Of a DNA stretch of 64,000 nucleotides, positions 11,801-24,198 are shown piece after piece. Where the stretch lies: assembly GCA_947846985.1 (NCBI GenBank), contig CANTUZ010000001.1, forward strand, positions 30,714,727 through 30,778,726. The letters are read 5' to 3'. The position numbers and the translations under genes are program-made. This DNA is from Fratercula arctica (Eukaryota; Chordata; Aves; Charadriiformes; Alcidae). The notes below the pieces were generated by a model. It searched no databases. It worked only from the letters and a program-made list of their open reading frames with translations, and had not been told where the DNA came from. Numbering within the stretch: the first letter of the stretch is position 1; each line of letters starts with the position of its first letter.

Positions 11801-14800
11801 GACGTGTTGGCAGGGCAGGCTTTGCCAGCACTGTACGTGAAATACCTGTCCTGATTTTCCCTTGGAAAGCTCAGTGCTTTCACACACAATACTATGTACC
11901 CCTGTGGAGATTTTACTACTACTGATGCTCCTGTTTCACAGATGTAGGAATGGAACTCAGCATGTGCTCAAAGAAGTATTTGGAAGAAGTAAGACTGAAA
12001 TCAGGAACTCGCTCTACTCAGGAGACCCATTCTTCCTCCACTGCTGTAACAACTCACCTGTTCGGTACGCAAGTAGTCTGGCTTGTATCATACAGTGCCT
12101 TGCAATTTCTTGGGGCAAACCCTGATGGTCTGTTTCATTTGTTCGCTGTGATTCGCTGTTGTAAAATCCGAAGTATCCAAAGTCAGGGACGCTGGCAGCC
12201 ACTGTTGCCAAGACCAAGACAAGATCTTTCATATTTTGCCTAAGGTTGCTGAAGTATGGATTTTCACAGAGGTTCTCCAGTCCTATTGTCATCAATATTT
12301 GCTTGTGCATTTCCTCATTTGAAATTAGGAATAAACTTTCATACTCTTTTATTCTCTCTTGTCTACATGCACTGTAAAAGTCAGTATTAGAGTCAGGCTG
12401 AGATTTTGCTATTTTTTGAATAAAATCAAACTTGGTGGAAGTTTCTTCGACAAATTGCACCATATAGCACACCAAGGGCTGAAGCAACACACACACTCGA
12501 GCACGACTGTTTGACTTCAGTCTTTCTACTGCTTTGGCATCTAGCTTTGCATCGTCAGTAGTCATGGGATTGGACGCCTCATTCTGCAAGCTGATTTCAG
12601 GATCTGCAGGCCAGTAAGAAATCCTGTTCACCCCAGCTGGAAGAGAAGACAATGCAGCAAAAGGAACCATGCAAGCACAGTGGAACATAAACCTCATTTT
12701 CAACACACTATTGCCTAACCCTGTTTTTACTCCTTTAAGGCCGTGAGTGCTGTTTCAGTAGCATCAGGACAACACAAATGCTAGCATATACAAGCATCAA
12801 GAGTTTATCAGACTTGATAAACAGACTATAGACAAAAATTGGAATTTCCTGAGTTCTAAGAGCTTTGTGGCAGTGTAATTTTGCATCTTACCTACAACAG
12901 ATACATTAACACCACACAAAAAAAGTTAGCACTAATAAAAGCTGCTGCTGAGATTAAAAAACAATACTTGCAGAAGGGTTGTACCAGCAGATCCCATTTC
13001 AGGAAGTGAATAATCTCATTTGTCTTCATCCCACTTGCCAAAAGCAAACCGTAAAGTACTCCTTGTGATTTATGCATAAAAAACACCCTTCCTCTGGTGC
13101 CACTGACAAGCAATGGGAGGGCAAGGAAAAATGTACTAATCTAGGCCTAGTCATCAGGCTTGGGGATGCACTGGCAAATCTTAGCTGTACATCCCAACGA
13201 AGAGACAAGCAACACCAATAATAATAGCTGCACAGAGAATCAGGGTCTCAGTAGCAAACCCTATTTTTTGCTTATCAGCTCCAGGAAATGTACATTCAAT
13301 ATTGTTCTCAGCCTTGTGGAAAATGCCAGTGCAGGCCACACAAATCAGGGATTAGCATTCACAACTGGGACAGTCCAAAGAGAAAACAGGCTTTCGGATA
13401 CCACCAATCACAAGCATAACATTTACTTCTACTCTACTACAGTCATTGCTTACCGTTTACAATCATTTTTAAACAAGTCGAACATGGTTTTCTGGAAAAA
13501 TAAAGATCACAGTTTTTAAGTCTTGACCCGTGTTTAATGAGTGCAATCTGGCCAGCATGCAAGTCTGTACTGGAACAATGAAGACCAATAATCTTCATGT
13601 TTTTCACCACAACTAGACCACTCTTCTTTACCTACAGAAAAATGCATTATTATTATTTTAATTTTTTCAACATCAAGTCCATAGAGGTGTTACAGCTCTT
13701 CCTTGGGTAACACAGTCAGGATCAGGGCATATAGCTCTTCAGTACAAATTGTGATATGAATTATTAAACACTCTCTCTTACACTTCCCCCAAGCAGAATT
13801 TTTTTGGGGTGGTTTCTACACGTGCCTGTTAAAATCAGAGTGCTGTGCCCCTGTCAAACGTCCAATAGGGACTTGTTGCAAATTCCTGATTTTTCTGGCC
13901 ATTGCTTTGCCCATAACAACACTCAGAAGCAGCACAGCTGAAAACCCCTCTGAATCATCCACCATCTGGAAATGCTCTTGAATTTAATTTCTGTCTTAAT
14001 CTTGACCGTCCTGGGAGCCAATAGCTTCTCTAGCTTTATTTCTGTCTCTTCATTTATAGAAATGAATCCTGGTTCTAAAGAATCTTCCATGGAAAAAGTC
14101 TGCATACCACAGACAACAGCTCTTACATCTGGATTCCGATGTATTGTAAGAAAAATGAATACTGGCTAGTTTGACAAAGGTGGTGAAACAGATCTCATTA
14201 TGTTATCCTGCTGCTACCAGAACTCTGTTGCCTTAGATCTGTAAATTATTAAATTTCATTGAGTTTACAGAAATGAGGCTGTACTAAAGCCCTACACGTA
14301 ACCCAAATGCCATTCCTAACTGAATTACTAAATTTGAAACTGCTTTTGAAGTCTGCACGGTGCTCATCTATCCCTCTTTCAGACCTAGTCTGGGACTTAC
14401 CAAGCTCCAAAAATTAGGCCTAATTGTCACTCAAATTATTTTCCTGTCTTTCCTTGTCCTGGCTGATACATGTGCTATGGATCTTAGTATGCCCTGCACA
14501 AAGTAGCAATCATTTTAAAGAGCACAGTAAGAACTCTGATCAAAAAAGGCAACGACCTGTTCCAGGACAGTCTGAAAATGCCCCTCTACTTTGAAGTGTA
14601 ACTGGCAGCTATTTAGAAGACCCGTTCTCAAGGATGGTTTCTTTTCATTGTCATTAAGGGTAGTTATCTACAAGTTCTTGATCAGCAAATGTTTCAAGTA
14701 GTTCTGCGCACCTCCACTGTATAAGAGAACTCCTCTACAATCATGAACATCGACGTTTTAAAGAATATCTCTACACAATCAACCACACTGATTTAAAAAT

Positions 14801-17800
14801 TATAATTAGTATATACTAAGAAGTACATGGTATATACCATGCATCCTTTGTTAACCTCTTCAAAATACTCACCAGCATTTTTTACTGTTTGCTTCACCTG
14901 TCAGGGGCATACTTTGCCTTTCAAAGTTTTTCAGAAATAGCATGCTATTTAACCATTTGGATATTTTTCTCCCACTAGTGGACTTTTTTCTACTTCTAAG
15001 AAATATGTGAAAAACATTTATCAGTCTTTTTTGTTTTTTTTCCCGATGGACTATCTGTCATGTAGAAGCAGTTAGATTAAATTCACTGCGGGAGCTATTA
15101 GCATCTGTTCAGAAAGACCAATTAATGGTAAACATAGACGTTTTACCTGTGATTTCTTCTGTTGCTCAGATGAGGGAAAGAGCTCCATCCAGAGACTGAA
15201 CAAAGTAAAAAGATTGACCTTAGAAAGTCTTGGCATTTGACCTGTTATTAGAAGAAAAATAATTAAATATTTATTAAAAAATCTTTATCAAGAACCCCCA
15301 CATTGTTGAACAATATTTTCCAAGTCTTCTACACCACAGCTGCTACACAAGCCAGTTCATCAACCACTTCTGCTATTACAGCAGCTAAATCCACACTGTC
15401 CTCTTCAGGGCAGTAGTTGTCAACTCAGCATGCTTGCATCTGGATGCAGAGATCAGATTTGTGTGACAAAAGAAAGTGATGAAACTTTCACTGAACTTCA
15501 GTCAGTTAATTCTACTGAGAGGTGAAGAACAGAAATCACAAATCTGATCCCACATAATTTAATGTGCTCAAATGATTCACAGATGCTTACAGAAATTTGA
15601 GACATAGCTTGTGATTCAGCTTCAGGCTCACCACAGAACACAGCAAAAATATCTAGGCACACATCATGATCGCACACTGACACCTGCAGCAAAAGTGGAT
15701 GAGCCATTGTGAAACCTTCCAGTTATATCAGTTCTGGAGAAAGCTGCTTCTGGATTTTTACAAACTGCTTAAATTTTAGTTTTAGTTTCCAAAAATTTAA
15801 ATCTATTTCTCAGGCTGTCACTTCCGACCAAACAACCAAAAAGGTAGCAAAGAATCCCTCCTTGGACCACCACCTTGTGCTGTGTTGTGCTTCTACTCAA
15901 AACCTGGACATTGTCCTGTGAGGGCCAGTGCTCATCATTACTGAATGTCCCACAGATGAAAAAGGACGAAGTACTGCATTGCTCACTAATGCTTGCACCA
16001 TTCCAGATGTAAAGTTGTCTTGCCTCACACCGGGCAAGAAGGTAACTGAGTCTTCAAAAAAGCTCCAGTCCCTATTTCAGGGGTGCTTGCAGAGTGCTGT
16101 AATGAACACGTATTCCTCCACAGGTCTCACGTCTGCCGTCTGACAATAGCATTATTTCTGCTTTTATCCCTTCCTGCAAACTTTCAAGTGTTTGCAAAGG
16201 AGTAAAAGGCAGAGGCAAGAACAGAACAAAGGAAAACACTTGTTTAAGTAGTTCCAGCAGTTTGGAAGAGATATAATCAGATACTAAGATTGCTTTGGTG
16301 GGGGAGAGGGTTAGTTTAATGACATGTCTGTGAACCCAAACAATTAGGACAGCAGATAAACCTATGCAATCCATGACTGGAATACCATTTTCAGACAGTA
16401 TTTTAGCAGCTTTTTTTTCCACACAGAAGTGTGATTTTGGAAAACAACTATAGACCTTTCAGCAAGCACCATCTGATACCACACTGTCCACTACTCCTTA
16501 GGCTGCCCAGCTATGCTGTCCCACCGTGCACAAGCACTGCAAGGGGCATCTGGTTGGCACAACCAGGTATGTGTGCTAGAAATGTACATGGGCAAGTAGC
16601 AGACATGAAGATTCTTTATCACTTGTACTAAAAAAAAAACCCTGTAAAAGTAAGTCTGCAAGCCACATCTAAATAAGTAGAATTTGTTTTCTTAAATGAG
16701 AGTTTGAGTTCATTCTCCTCACAGCCCCTGTTCACTCCTGCTGTAGCACACGCATGTACAGTTCCCAAATGGCAAGCTAAAATAAACAGTGCAATTTATA
16801 CCAACTCACATGTATACCATCACATTTTCTAAAATAGATTACAATTTGGCATACAGAGTAGATTTAAAACAGAAGACACCAGAAACAAGTTTGTTTTCTT
16901 GGACCTAATTTGAGTGTGACCTGTCAAACACATGGGAAACAAATTGAAGAATGTACCAGTTCACAACCCTGTTGGGAATTGACATGAAATCTTGGGGCCT
17001 AGAAGAGAGATGGGGAGGGACTCTTTATAAGGGAGTGTAGCAATAGGACAAGAGGTTAACGGTTTTAAACTGAAAGAGGGGAGATTTAGATTAGATATTA
17101 GGAGGAAATTCTTTACCGTGAGGGTGGTGAGGCACTGGAACAGGTTGCCCAGGGAAGCTGTGGATGCCCCGTCCCTGGAAGTGTTCAAGACCAGGCTGGA
17201 TGGGGCTCTGAGCAGCCTGATCTAGTGGGAGGTGTCCCTGCCCATGGCAGGGGGGTTGGAACTAGATGATCTTTAAGATCCCTTCCAAATCTAATCATTC
17301 TATGATTCTATGAATTTATAATGAGAAGCAGGAGAAAATTATGATGAAAAAGGAAAGACCTGTGGTCACAGGTATCGTATCTACGTATCTGCATCTTTAT
17401 TCACTTAGGTAGTTAAATGTTCCCTTAAGTTCAACAGAATGAAGAGAATACTGATTAAAGTGTCCTAGAAAAAAGGTAGAAGGCAGCTACAGAAGACTGG
17501 GAAATAAATAGAATCAGGCTCTTTGCTACGGAGAGCAAAACCATACATGAAAGGAGCGCTCTTTTCAGGTGCATCAAGTCCTCACAGCTTCCCTGCTTCA
17601 CACAAAGGTACAATTTTATTCCTCCAGGTTAGGGATCTCGCTCCAGTAAGGCAAAGCATGCTCCAGGGAAAGCGTGCTGTGAAGGCCAGCGTCAAAAACC
17701 CTGCTGCTCCTGCACCTGCAAGCAAAAAGGAGCAGGGCACTGCCCATCCAGACATGGCTCACATACAGGATTATGCCATGGTTGCAATGTAGGAGTCCCT

Positions 17801-18841
17801 AGAGGAAAGTCTGACAGACTTCTAAGAAGTCATCTTGCAAGTACAACACAAACACTGCTCTGACACCATCAAGGAGGAGGAAAACAGTGATACCACTCTC
17901 CTGACTGGTAAAAGGAAACTAGAAACCATTTTCAGAGTTCATCTTCTTTGCTCGCTTGGAAGCAGGATTTTCATAAAACCAGGAAGAAACAAACCCCATT
18001 TACCCACCAAGGGTCACGGTCGTCAGTCTGAGAGCTATTTATACAGCCCAGGGGTGATCTGTATGTCCCCTGGGACTGCAGCAATGGGATATATGAAATC
18101 TATCAAAATCCGTTTCATCTGGGCATCCCCAGCTTTGTGAGAAAGTTGCTGTCTACTAAATTCATACCTGGGCCCTGCTATAGGAGTTGCCAAGAACACC
18201 CTTCAGAAAGCAAGCAGTCTTATACACATTACATTTTAAGCACATTAAGTATATATGGTATAGAACTGGATGAAGAAATAATTTTGATGGGGGGGTGTGG
18301 GGATGCGAAATACAAACATATGTTACCCAAAGGCCTTAGGAATATGAGCGCAGGCAAGCGGGGGGCATGGCAGGAGGTCGGGGGCGGGAGGGGGGAGGGA
18401 AGGCCGGGGAAATACTTCATCGCACTATCTGTAACGGGCAGGAGCGCTCTATGAAATAGCAGAAGAGGACGGGGAAGGCCGGAGCTCTCTGCCCAGCCCC
18501 CCGGGGGGAAGAGCCTCGCCGGCGCCCTGAGGAGAGGACAAACCGGACGGCTCCGGGCATGTCGTTAAACGCCTCGGAGCACCCAGTGGACGAGAAGACA
18601 TCCGCGAAAGGCGGGGTCAGCGCACACCCCCCTCTCCTCCCCGCCAGCCGTTAGCGCCCGCGGGGCTGCGGCTCCTTCACAGCCGGGGCAGGCCCCGGCC
18701 CGGCCCCCACCCCTCCCGCCCCGCAGCCAGGCCCCTCACGGCGGGCACGGGGCGGCGCTCACCGGCCATGCTGTCGGTCTGCGTGCTCGCCGCGCTCACC
18801 CGCGGCCCCCCCGCCGCCACCGCCTCCTCTGCGCCGTGCAT
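5728..18841 (-). CDS. CDADC1: CDADC1, cytidine and dCMP deaminase domain-containing protein 1 (gene span)
   Basis: Nine coding exons on the minus strand join in frame to a 491-residue protein: 18763-18841, 15147-15241, 13454-13631, 12058-12636, 9949-9998, 8521-8690, 7836-8025, 7108-7168 and 5728-5801. All introns are GT-AG. The family has two cytidine-deaminase folds. The first (about residues 60-125) keeps H83 and a PCSTC zinc motif (C108, C111) but reads HAG where a catalytic site needs HAE. The second (about 311-447) has the full H375-A-E377 and P402-C-D-E-C406 set, so catalysis should reside there. The vertebrate family is known to deaminate dCTP (and related nucleotide analogues) in nucleotide metabolism. 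Human CDADC1 is 514 residues. The shortfall matches a ~25-residue N-terminal segment whose exon I could not place between 13.63 and 15.15 kb. The promoter is the CpG island at 18.3-19.4 kb. Confidence 0.93.
7108..7168 (-). CDS. CDADC1: CDADC1 penultimate coding exon
   Basis: 61 bases encoding [20 protein letters not shown] after a TTACCAG acceptor and before an AA|GTAAGT donor. The WQLNP start follows directly on GVSKFT of the preceding exon, as in the family. The rest is a variable tail. Confidence 0.9.
7836..8025 (-). CDS. CDADC1: CDADC1 coding exon with PCxxC zinc motif
   Basis: 190 bases encoding residues 384-447. [20 protein letters not shown] carries the second half of the zinc site (C403, C406). 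It is followed by IYAGDVD and [16 protein letters not shown]. Acceptor TTGTAG, donor ACA|GTAAGT. Confidence 0.96.
8521..8690 (-). CDS. CDADC1: CDADC1 coding exon with catalytic HAE motif
   Basis: 170 bases encoding residues 328-383 ([20 protein letters not shown] through [12 protein letters not shown]). H375-A376-E377 is the zinc-binding His and catalytic Glu pair of cytidine/dCMP deaminases. Acceptor TTGCAG, donor TCAG|GTAATG. Confidence 0.96.
9365..9533 (+). mobile_element. CR1 LINE 3' tail in CDADC1 intron
   Basis: A short 5'-truncated CR1, antisense to CDADC1. It shows the GTTGCCCAGAGAAG to GCCCATGGCAGGGGGGTTGG block, ending near CGATGATTCT. It lies in the intron between the exons at 8521-8690 and 9949-9998, close to both. 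Confidence 0.92.
9949..9998 (-). CDS. CDADC1: CDADC1 short coding exon opening the C-terminal deaminase domain
   Basis: A 50-base exon too short for simple ORF detection. It encodes [17 protein letters not shown] (residues 311-327), the first strand of the catalytic deaminase fold. It is required by phase: the preceding exon ends with one base and the following exon starts in phase 0. Acceptor CTTTTAG, donor TCA|GTTAAG. Confidence 0.93.
10000..12057. other. CDADC1 intron sequence
   Basis: Intron between the exons at 12058-12636 and 9949-9998. AT-rich unique sequence with a short GTGTGTGTGTG run near 11259. No other feature recognised. Confidence 0.7.
12058..12636 (-). CDS. CDADC1: CDADC1 large central coding exon
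   Basis: 579 bases encoding residues 118-310, beginning [18 protein letters not shown] after the codon shared with the previous exon. It covers the end of the first deaminase fold and the linker region ([40 protein letters not shown]), ending RLLAYRT before an ACAG|GTGAGT donor. Strong agreement with the known family sequence. Confidence 0.96.
13454..13631 (-). CDS. CDADC1: CDADC1 coding exon, N-terminal deaminase domain
   Basis: 178 bases encoding residues 59-117, starting [16 protein letters not shown]. Holds the first deaminase zinc motif: H83-A84-G85-Q86 and KPCSTC (C108, C111). The Glu that acts as proton shuttle in active deaminases is Gly here, so this domain is probably non-catalytic. 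Acceptor TTCTGTAG, donor GGTAAGC. Confidence 0.93.
15147..15241 (-). CDS. CDADC1: CDADC1 coding exon 2
   Basis: 95 bases between a TAACAG acceptor and a CAG|GTAAAA donor, encoding [20 protein letters not shown] and a short basic tail (to about residue 58). It starts in phase 1 and ends in phase 0, joining exon 1 in frame. The segment PRLSKVNLF is a conserved family stretch. Confidence 0.9.
17005..17312 (+). mobile_element. CR1 LINE 3' fragment in CDADC1 intron 1
   Basis: A diverged CR1 3' end, antisense to CDADC1. The plus strand carries the degenerate [20 protein letters not shown] coding block, then the GGAGGTGTCCCTGCCCATGG core and a terminal ATTCTATGATTCTATG. The different 5' coding text compared with the 2.75-kb copy suggests another subfamily. 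Confidence 0.93.
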
Positions 18842-19400
18842 GGGTGCCGGTGGCGGTGCCGGTCCCGGTGGCGGTGCCGCCTGGTGGCCCCCCCGCCCCG
18901 CCCCCATGGCGGCCCCGCTCCTCCCTCAGGGCGTCGTCGTGGTGGAGGCGTCCGCATGGCAACCGCCGCTGACGGGCGGGCGCCTCGCCCAATAGGAAGC
19001 GGGAGCGGAAGGGGAGGGTGGGGCTTGTCCTGAGGGGGCGGGCGGGCCGGCCGGCGGCTGAGGCGCGGTGGCGGCCGTTCCCCGTGAGGGGTGCCGGGGT
19101 CTCGTCTGTAACGGAATTTTAACCTTGAAATACACCCCGCCGTCCGGATTCTCCACAGCGGGGTTTCACCCCTCGGGGAGCCGGGAGGCCTCAGTGGTGG
19201 TTGTCGAGCGTCAACCCCCTGCACCGCGGGCCCGGGCCGGGCCGGGCCCTCGGCGACCTGCCTGGGGAAAATCCAAGCCCGCAGGCAAAAAAGGGATCCG
19301 AGGGGTACCCTGGCCCGGTCCCCGGGGCTGGGCCAGCGTCCGCTCTCCAGCACAGATGTTGCTTCTGCAGCCGGTTTGCCAAACAGGTGGCTTGTGGTGT
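18300..19400. promoter_or_regulatory. CpG island, CDADC1 promoter region
   Basis: A sharp rise in G+C and CpG density spans CDADC1 exon 1. Just upstream of the start codon lie a CCAAT element (18989-18993, plus-strand sense), the GC boxes GGGGCGGGCGGG near 19036, and a GGAAGCGGGAGCGGAAGGGG purine stretch near 18995. No TATA box is seen. This is the expected form of a broadly expressed vertebrate promoter. It could fire in both directions, but no plus-strand coding exon was recognised to the right. Confidence 0.75.
18763..18841 (-). CDS. CDADC1: CDADC1 coding exon 1
   Basis: Encodes residues 1-26 plus one base, ending in ATGGCCG before a GTGAGC donor. The C-terminal part (STQTDSMAG with the next exon) matches the conserved N-terminus of the family. 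The ATG at 18839-18841 was chosen for its match in length. An in-frame upstream ATG at 18905-18907 would add 22 residues and cannot be excluded. Lies inside the CpG island. Confidence 0.8.
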
Positions 19401-22400
19401 GAGGTTTTCTGTTTGTTGAGATCGTCTCTCTAAATGTTTTGCTAGTTTAACTGCTTTGGTTAAGTGTGTGGAAAATCCTGTTCTTTTCTGTTGTTGCTGC
19501 AGCACAACCGTTCTTCAAGGGAGATGTTACACCGACAAAGCCCATCCTGTCACCCACATGGCTTGCTTCCTCTGAGGAACAAGAGTGGAGCTTCCCCGGG
19601 TGATTTTGTTGGTAGAAACTGTGTCTTTCCAGTGTGGATTTGCTATATGATGATTGCGTCTGTGCAGGAAAGTGAGCAAGGCCTTGTCTGTATAGAGCAA
19701 GCTATGAAAATTGATCTTTTTTCATCTTTTAACGTATGTGTTATGGCTGCTGTGACTAGCTGACAGCAGCCAGTAGAGATACCAAAGCTTCATCATGTAT
19801 AAATTGATGTTCAGATTCTGGAAAACTGGCTCTGGCTTGCTGCTTTGACTGTCTAAGGCCATAGTGAGACAAAGGTTGGAAGAGAGCAGAAAAGGGTTGG
19901 GATTTTTTTGTTGGGTTTTTCTGTTTCTTTGTTACTGTTTTTTTTTTTTTGTGGTTTGTTGTTGTTTATCAATCTTTGCCTTGATTTGAGTCAATAATTA
20001 AGGATATATTTACTTCTTGGATATCAAGGCATTGGGCTCCTGAAAGATGAGCTAGTTTGATGGGATTTGACTGCCTCTGTTCCCGGGCTATCAGGTTAAT
20101 GGACGTTAAGTTAGAATATACCCAGACTTCATATTTAATCTCCTCTATGAAGAGAATGACTTATAATTAACTGGATAACTCTTACTAATTACAAAAGCTC
20201 TGTAGTATGCAATAGCTTCAAGATTTTGAAGCTTAACACAAGGGAGTTACTTCATCCCAAAGCTGTGTACACTTATGAAGAACAATTAATGGTTTGTGGA
20301 AGAAATGTGATACATCCCTGAAAGTGGTTGATATATTAGTTGAAAGTACATGAAGCTTTATGGTCCCAGGAGGGCTGTAGATGGAGTCTGGAGTGAAGAA
20401 AAAGGAGGAGAATCAGCTGTATGTTGCAGTCATTAAAAATAAATGCCCAAATCCTTTTCCAGGAAATAATTCTCCAAGAGCAGGCTTTCAGAAGGAGCCC
20501 AGTGCCCACAGAAGGACATTCAGACTTTTTGCTTGTGTTTGTGGGTCAAATCTCTTGACAAGGCTGTGGAGAGATGAAAAACAAACAAGGTACTAACAGG
20601 CAAATCTGCTGCACAGCTGAGGTGATGTTAATGTCCCCTAATTAGGTTGCAAGTTGGGTTTCTTCTTCTTTTTCTCTGGTGAAGCAATGCATGTAGGATT
20701 CAAGGGGAGAAGGTTTTTTACCTCCCTGGGGACTTTGTTAGAAATAATGACTGTTCAGAGGAAGATCTGAAAACGCAGCTGAAGTCGCCCTTGTGGCGTT
20801 TCCAGGAACGTTAAATCAGGATGCATTCAATGGCAGTGCTGAAGTAGCTGGGCCTCAATGGAGAGGCAAAATCACCCTGTCTTAGAAGTGCTGGCCCCAA
20901 AGTTTGGACTACTTGCCAGGGAAACAGTGCAGCAAAAGTATGCTTGTGAAAGTCATCTCCCCCTGGAAGTTATGGTTGTGGGTGTTTGTGCAAGTGCAGT
21001 GTTTAATATATTTTAATTTCTTTGTACTTAACTCAGAGGTATTTGTCTGCTGCCTCACCACTCCTAGGAACTGCTTGTAAAACTGTGATATTTGGGTCAT
21101 GTTGGCTCTGAACAGCTGTGGTTAACTGGGAAGCAATTTTGGCCGTCTCGTGCAGTGGCCAAGAATATAGTTTTAGAGTTCAGTGGTGTTTACCCTTGCA
21201 GGAGACTGCAGCTACCTGCCTGGACAGGTCAGCCAGACTGGAAGGGGGTCCCAGAAAGTTATTTTGCACAACAGGCAGCTCAGCTGCAAATGGTGCAGCT
21301 GAAGCAAGAACCAGAGCCTCTGTGACTATGCTTTGCTTTCTGGTGTTATGAGGGATGTGAGGTTTGTGCTCTGGTAGAGTTTATTCAGCTCTCACCACAG
21401 GCGTCTAGAGGGATCAGCCTTCATTAATAACCTTGGCTGAGCTTCATGGTCTGTATAAATCAAGGCATCTACCTATGACCTATGGATGTTTTGACCAGAG
21501 CCTTTGTGGTGGAGTGTTTAATGTCTCTGCCACTTTTTCTAAATATCAGGGTATGTAAAAGCTTCTCTGTGGCTAAATTTTCAGAGATAAATCCATAAAG
21601 TGCTGTCCATAAAGTATAAAATCCATAAAGTATAAAAACCCCAAAATAATTATTTGGAGACAGTGACTGTAACATCCCATCTTGAAGAGTTTCAGAAGTG
21701 AGTCCTAGACCATCTAGACTAAAAGGACTAAAAATGACTTAAAGGATTCCCGAGGATGTGACCTAAAGCAATATAGAATCTTTCGTGAGTCTTGAATGAA
21801 GTCAATATAAGTCTAGAAACTAGATGAGAGCATGAATTAAGTTATGAATTGTTTCTTTTTGAGGATCCTTTTGTTTCCTGTGTGGCCTAAACCAGATTCC
21901 TTTGCTGTTCAAGTTACTGCTTATTGCATGACTATGTAAGATGAAATTTTTTCCCATTCAGAAAAATCCCTTTCTAGACCCTGTCTCTATGAAAGACTAC
22001 AAAATTACGTGTGCATTTTCACTTACCAATCTTCTGAATTGCTGAAAGCAGAGGAGAGACATTTAGTATTAAAATAGACCTGCAGCAAGCTAAATCTGTT
22101 GGGTAACACCTTTCAGTATGATCATCTCCTAGTATCCCAAAATCAAATTTTGTAGTGTTTTTTTTTTTTTTTTTTTCCACTGCATTGGAGAATCAGCTTC
22201 TCACACATGTAGCTTGTTGATTTGGATCACAGTTTTTTGACTTGTGTGCCTAAGTGGTTCCATTCACAGCTGGGGATGGAAGTGGGGTTTTCAGGGGTCA
22301 GCAAGCCTAAAGTAAGTTAAATCAAGTTCACGGTAAGTTGCAGTTACCTCACTGTGCAGGAGTCCCCTTCATAGGAGGTGAGGCAGCACAATTTATAGAC

Positions 22401-24195
22401 GTGTCCTATCCTGTGCTGTTTTTTCATCCAGTTCTGATCTTGAACTTGAAAGCTCTCAGTGGATTGGGACTAAAGGATTTGCTGCTCCTGTTTGCTTCGT
22501 TCCAAAAGCTGCAGTTTAAAGCTAGAGGGCAGCTGATGACAGCATCTGTGTGGAGCATGAAGAGGGCGCTTGCTTACTCCAGGACCAGGACAGACCACGT
22601 CGTTCCTGAAAATCTGTCAAAAGGAGAATGGCACCAACCCTAATGCAGAAAGCATCCCTGCCCAGGGACTAAGTGTGCTTTTTTTTTTTTGGCAAAATAT
22701 CAGTAGAGAAGAGGATGGTAGAAGAACATAATGAGGAAAAGGGGTTTTTAGGGTCGCTGTCCCTCTCATATACAATTCAAGACAATTCTGCCTCCAGTTA
22801 ACCGGTATGTTAGCCTCGGAGCTGCCATTTTGAGTATGTCACTTTGCAGGTCAGCAAGAATTTCTGGATGGGCCTTTTCTGCTTGAATAAGATGGGCCTT
22901 TCCTGCTGGAAAAACCTACTGCTTCTTTTGACAGCTGCAGTTTGTTACTGCATCTGTGTCCTAAAAACACAATTCATTCAAGTAATTAATTGCTTAACAC
23001 CCCCCTCCCCCTGCCTTTTTCTTTACTTAGCAGACCAATTTGCTAGCATTTCTCATTTATAAGTGCCCCCGGAAGGCTCACATCTCTGATGTATTATGTT
23101 TTGATCTGGTAGATGAGAGAAAGGCCATTCCTAAAGCTTGTTCTGCCAAAATGTCCTTTGGAAGTTGTCATGTCAAATTGTCACATTGTTTGTGTTCTCA
23201 AACCTCTGACATGTTTCCATTTGTGAAGGTACCTTGTGATACCTTCAGTGCTATGAAGCTGTTTGATTGTCTTGGCTGACGAACTCAAGGATTTCATCCT
23301 ATTTAATATCCATTCAATATAGCAGTGTTTACTCAGAATTTTCTGTGCTTTTCTGGTGCTTCTTGTGTTACTGTCAGTACATTTTTATACCCTCATCTTG
23401 ATGGTATCCATGGACTGAGAATTTCATTCCTTATCACCACCTCTTTTGGAGTTGATTTGCTGAGAAAACTGATGCCTGCATCACAGTTACCTGCTTTGCA
23501 GTGTCTTTCTGCATCTCTGCACTACAGATAGTAGATCCTGAAACATCGTTTCCTGCACTACCATTCACCCTCTTAATGCAAATGCTTTACACCTACCCCA
23601 AAGTCTTAGTTGGAGTATAATGAAATAGAATGAAGCTGATCATCTGTTTGAAAACTAGTAAGAAGAGCTTACTGTGCTTAATTCCTGGAGTTTTGAATCT
23701 TTATTCATCTCTAGTAGTTTCACTCTGACCCTTGGTTTGCCTTCTGGATTTAAAAAAAAAAAAACAAAAACCCAAACACAAAAGGACACTCCTCTTAAAA
23801 AGTTTTATCAGTGAACTATTAAACTTTACTGTAACAACTAGGCCCGTCAGCTCATACAGGAGATATCTGCTATTTGTTTGTACCATGCAAATACAACAAG
23901 CTTCTTTTTTTATCTCTGTGAGCCAAGTTTAAGGAGTTTCTGCTGGTGATATGTTTTTTGACAACTCATTAGAAGAAAGCTTTTGCGCTGCTGTCAGGCA
24001 AAACCAGATAACATCCTTCAGCCTCACCAGTCTGTTAAGTATGAAAAAATATCTGTTAATCTAATAATTGAAATTACATCAAGCAAGCAAACATTCAGGA
24101 ATTAATTACATTAATTAAAATAATTAAGAGAGGAAAATAAATCAATTTATAAGCAAGATGGCAATTTCTTCCTTCCAGTGCATTGCATTAAGAAG
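19401..24195. other. Intergenic, CDADC1 upstream side
   Basis: No exon, RNA gene or recognisable transposon identified. It holds long T runs (19940-19951, 22158-22176) and a small direct repeat of a TCCATAAAGTATAAAA unit at 21591-21638. Chance open frames are all near 100 codons or shorter and have no family signature. Confidence 0.5.
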
Positions 24196-24198
24196 GGT

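Noticed and set aside
13923..14105. Minus-strand open frame in the CDADC1 intron as a certain exon
   Set aside because: The acceptor is plausible but the only in-phase donor is poor and the sequence does not resemble the human segment. Kept only as a question in the findings.
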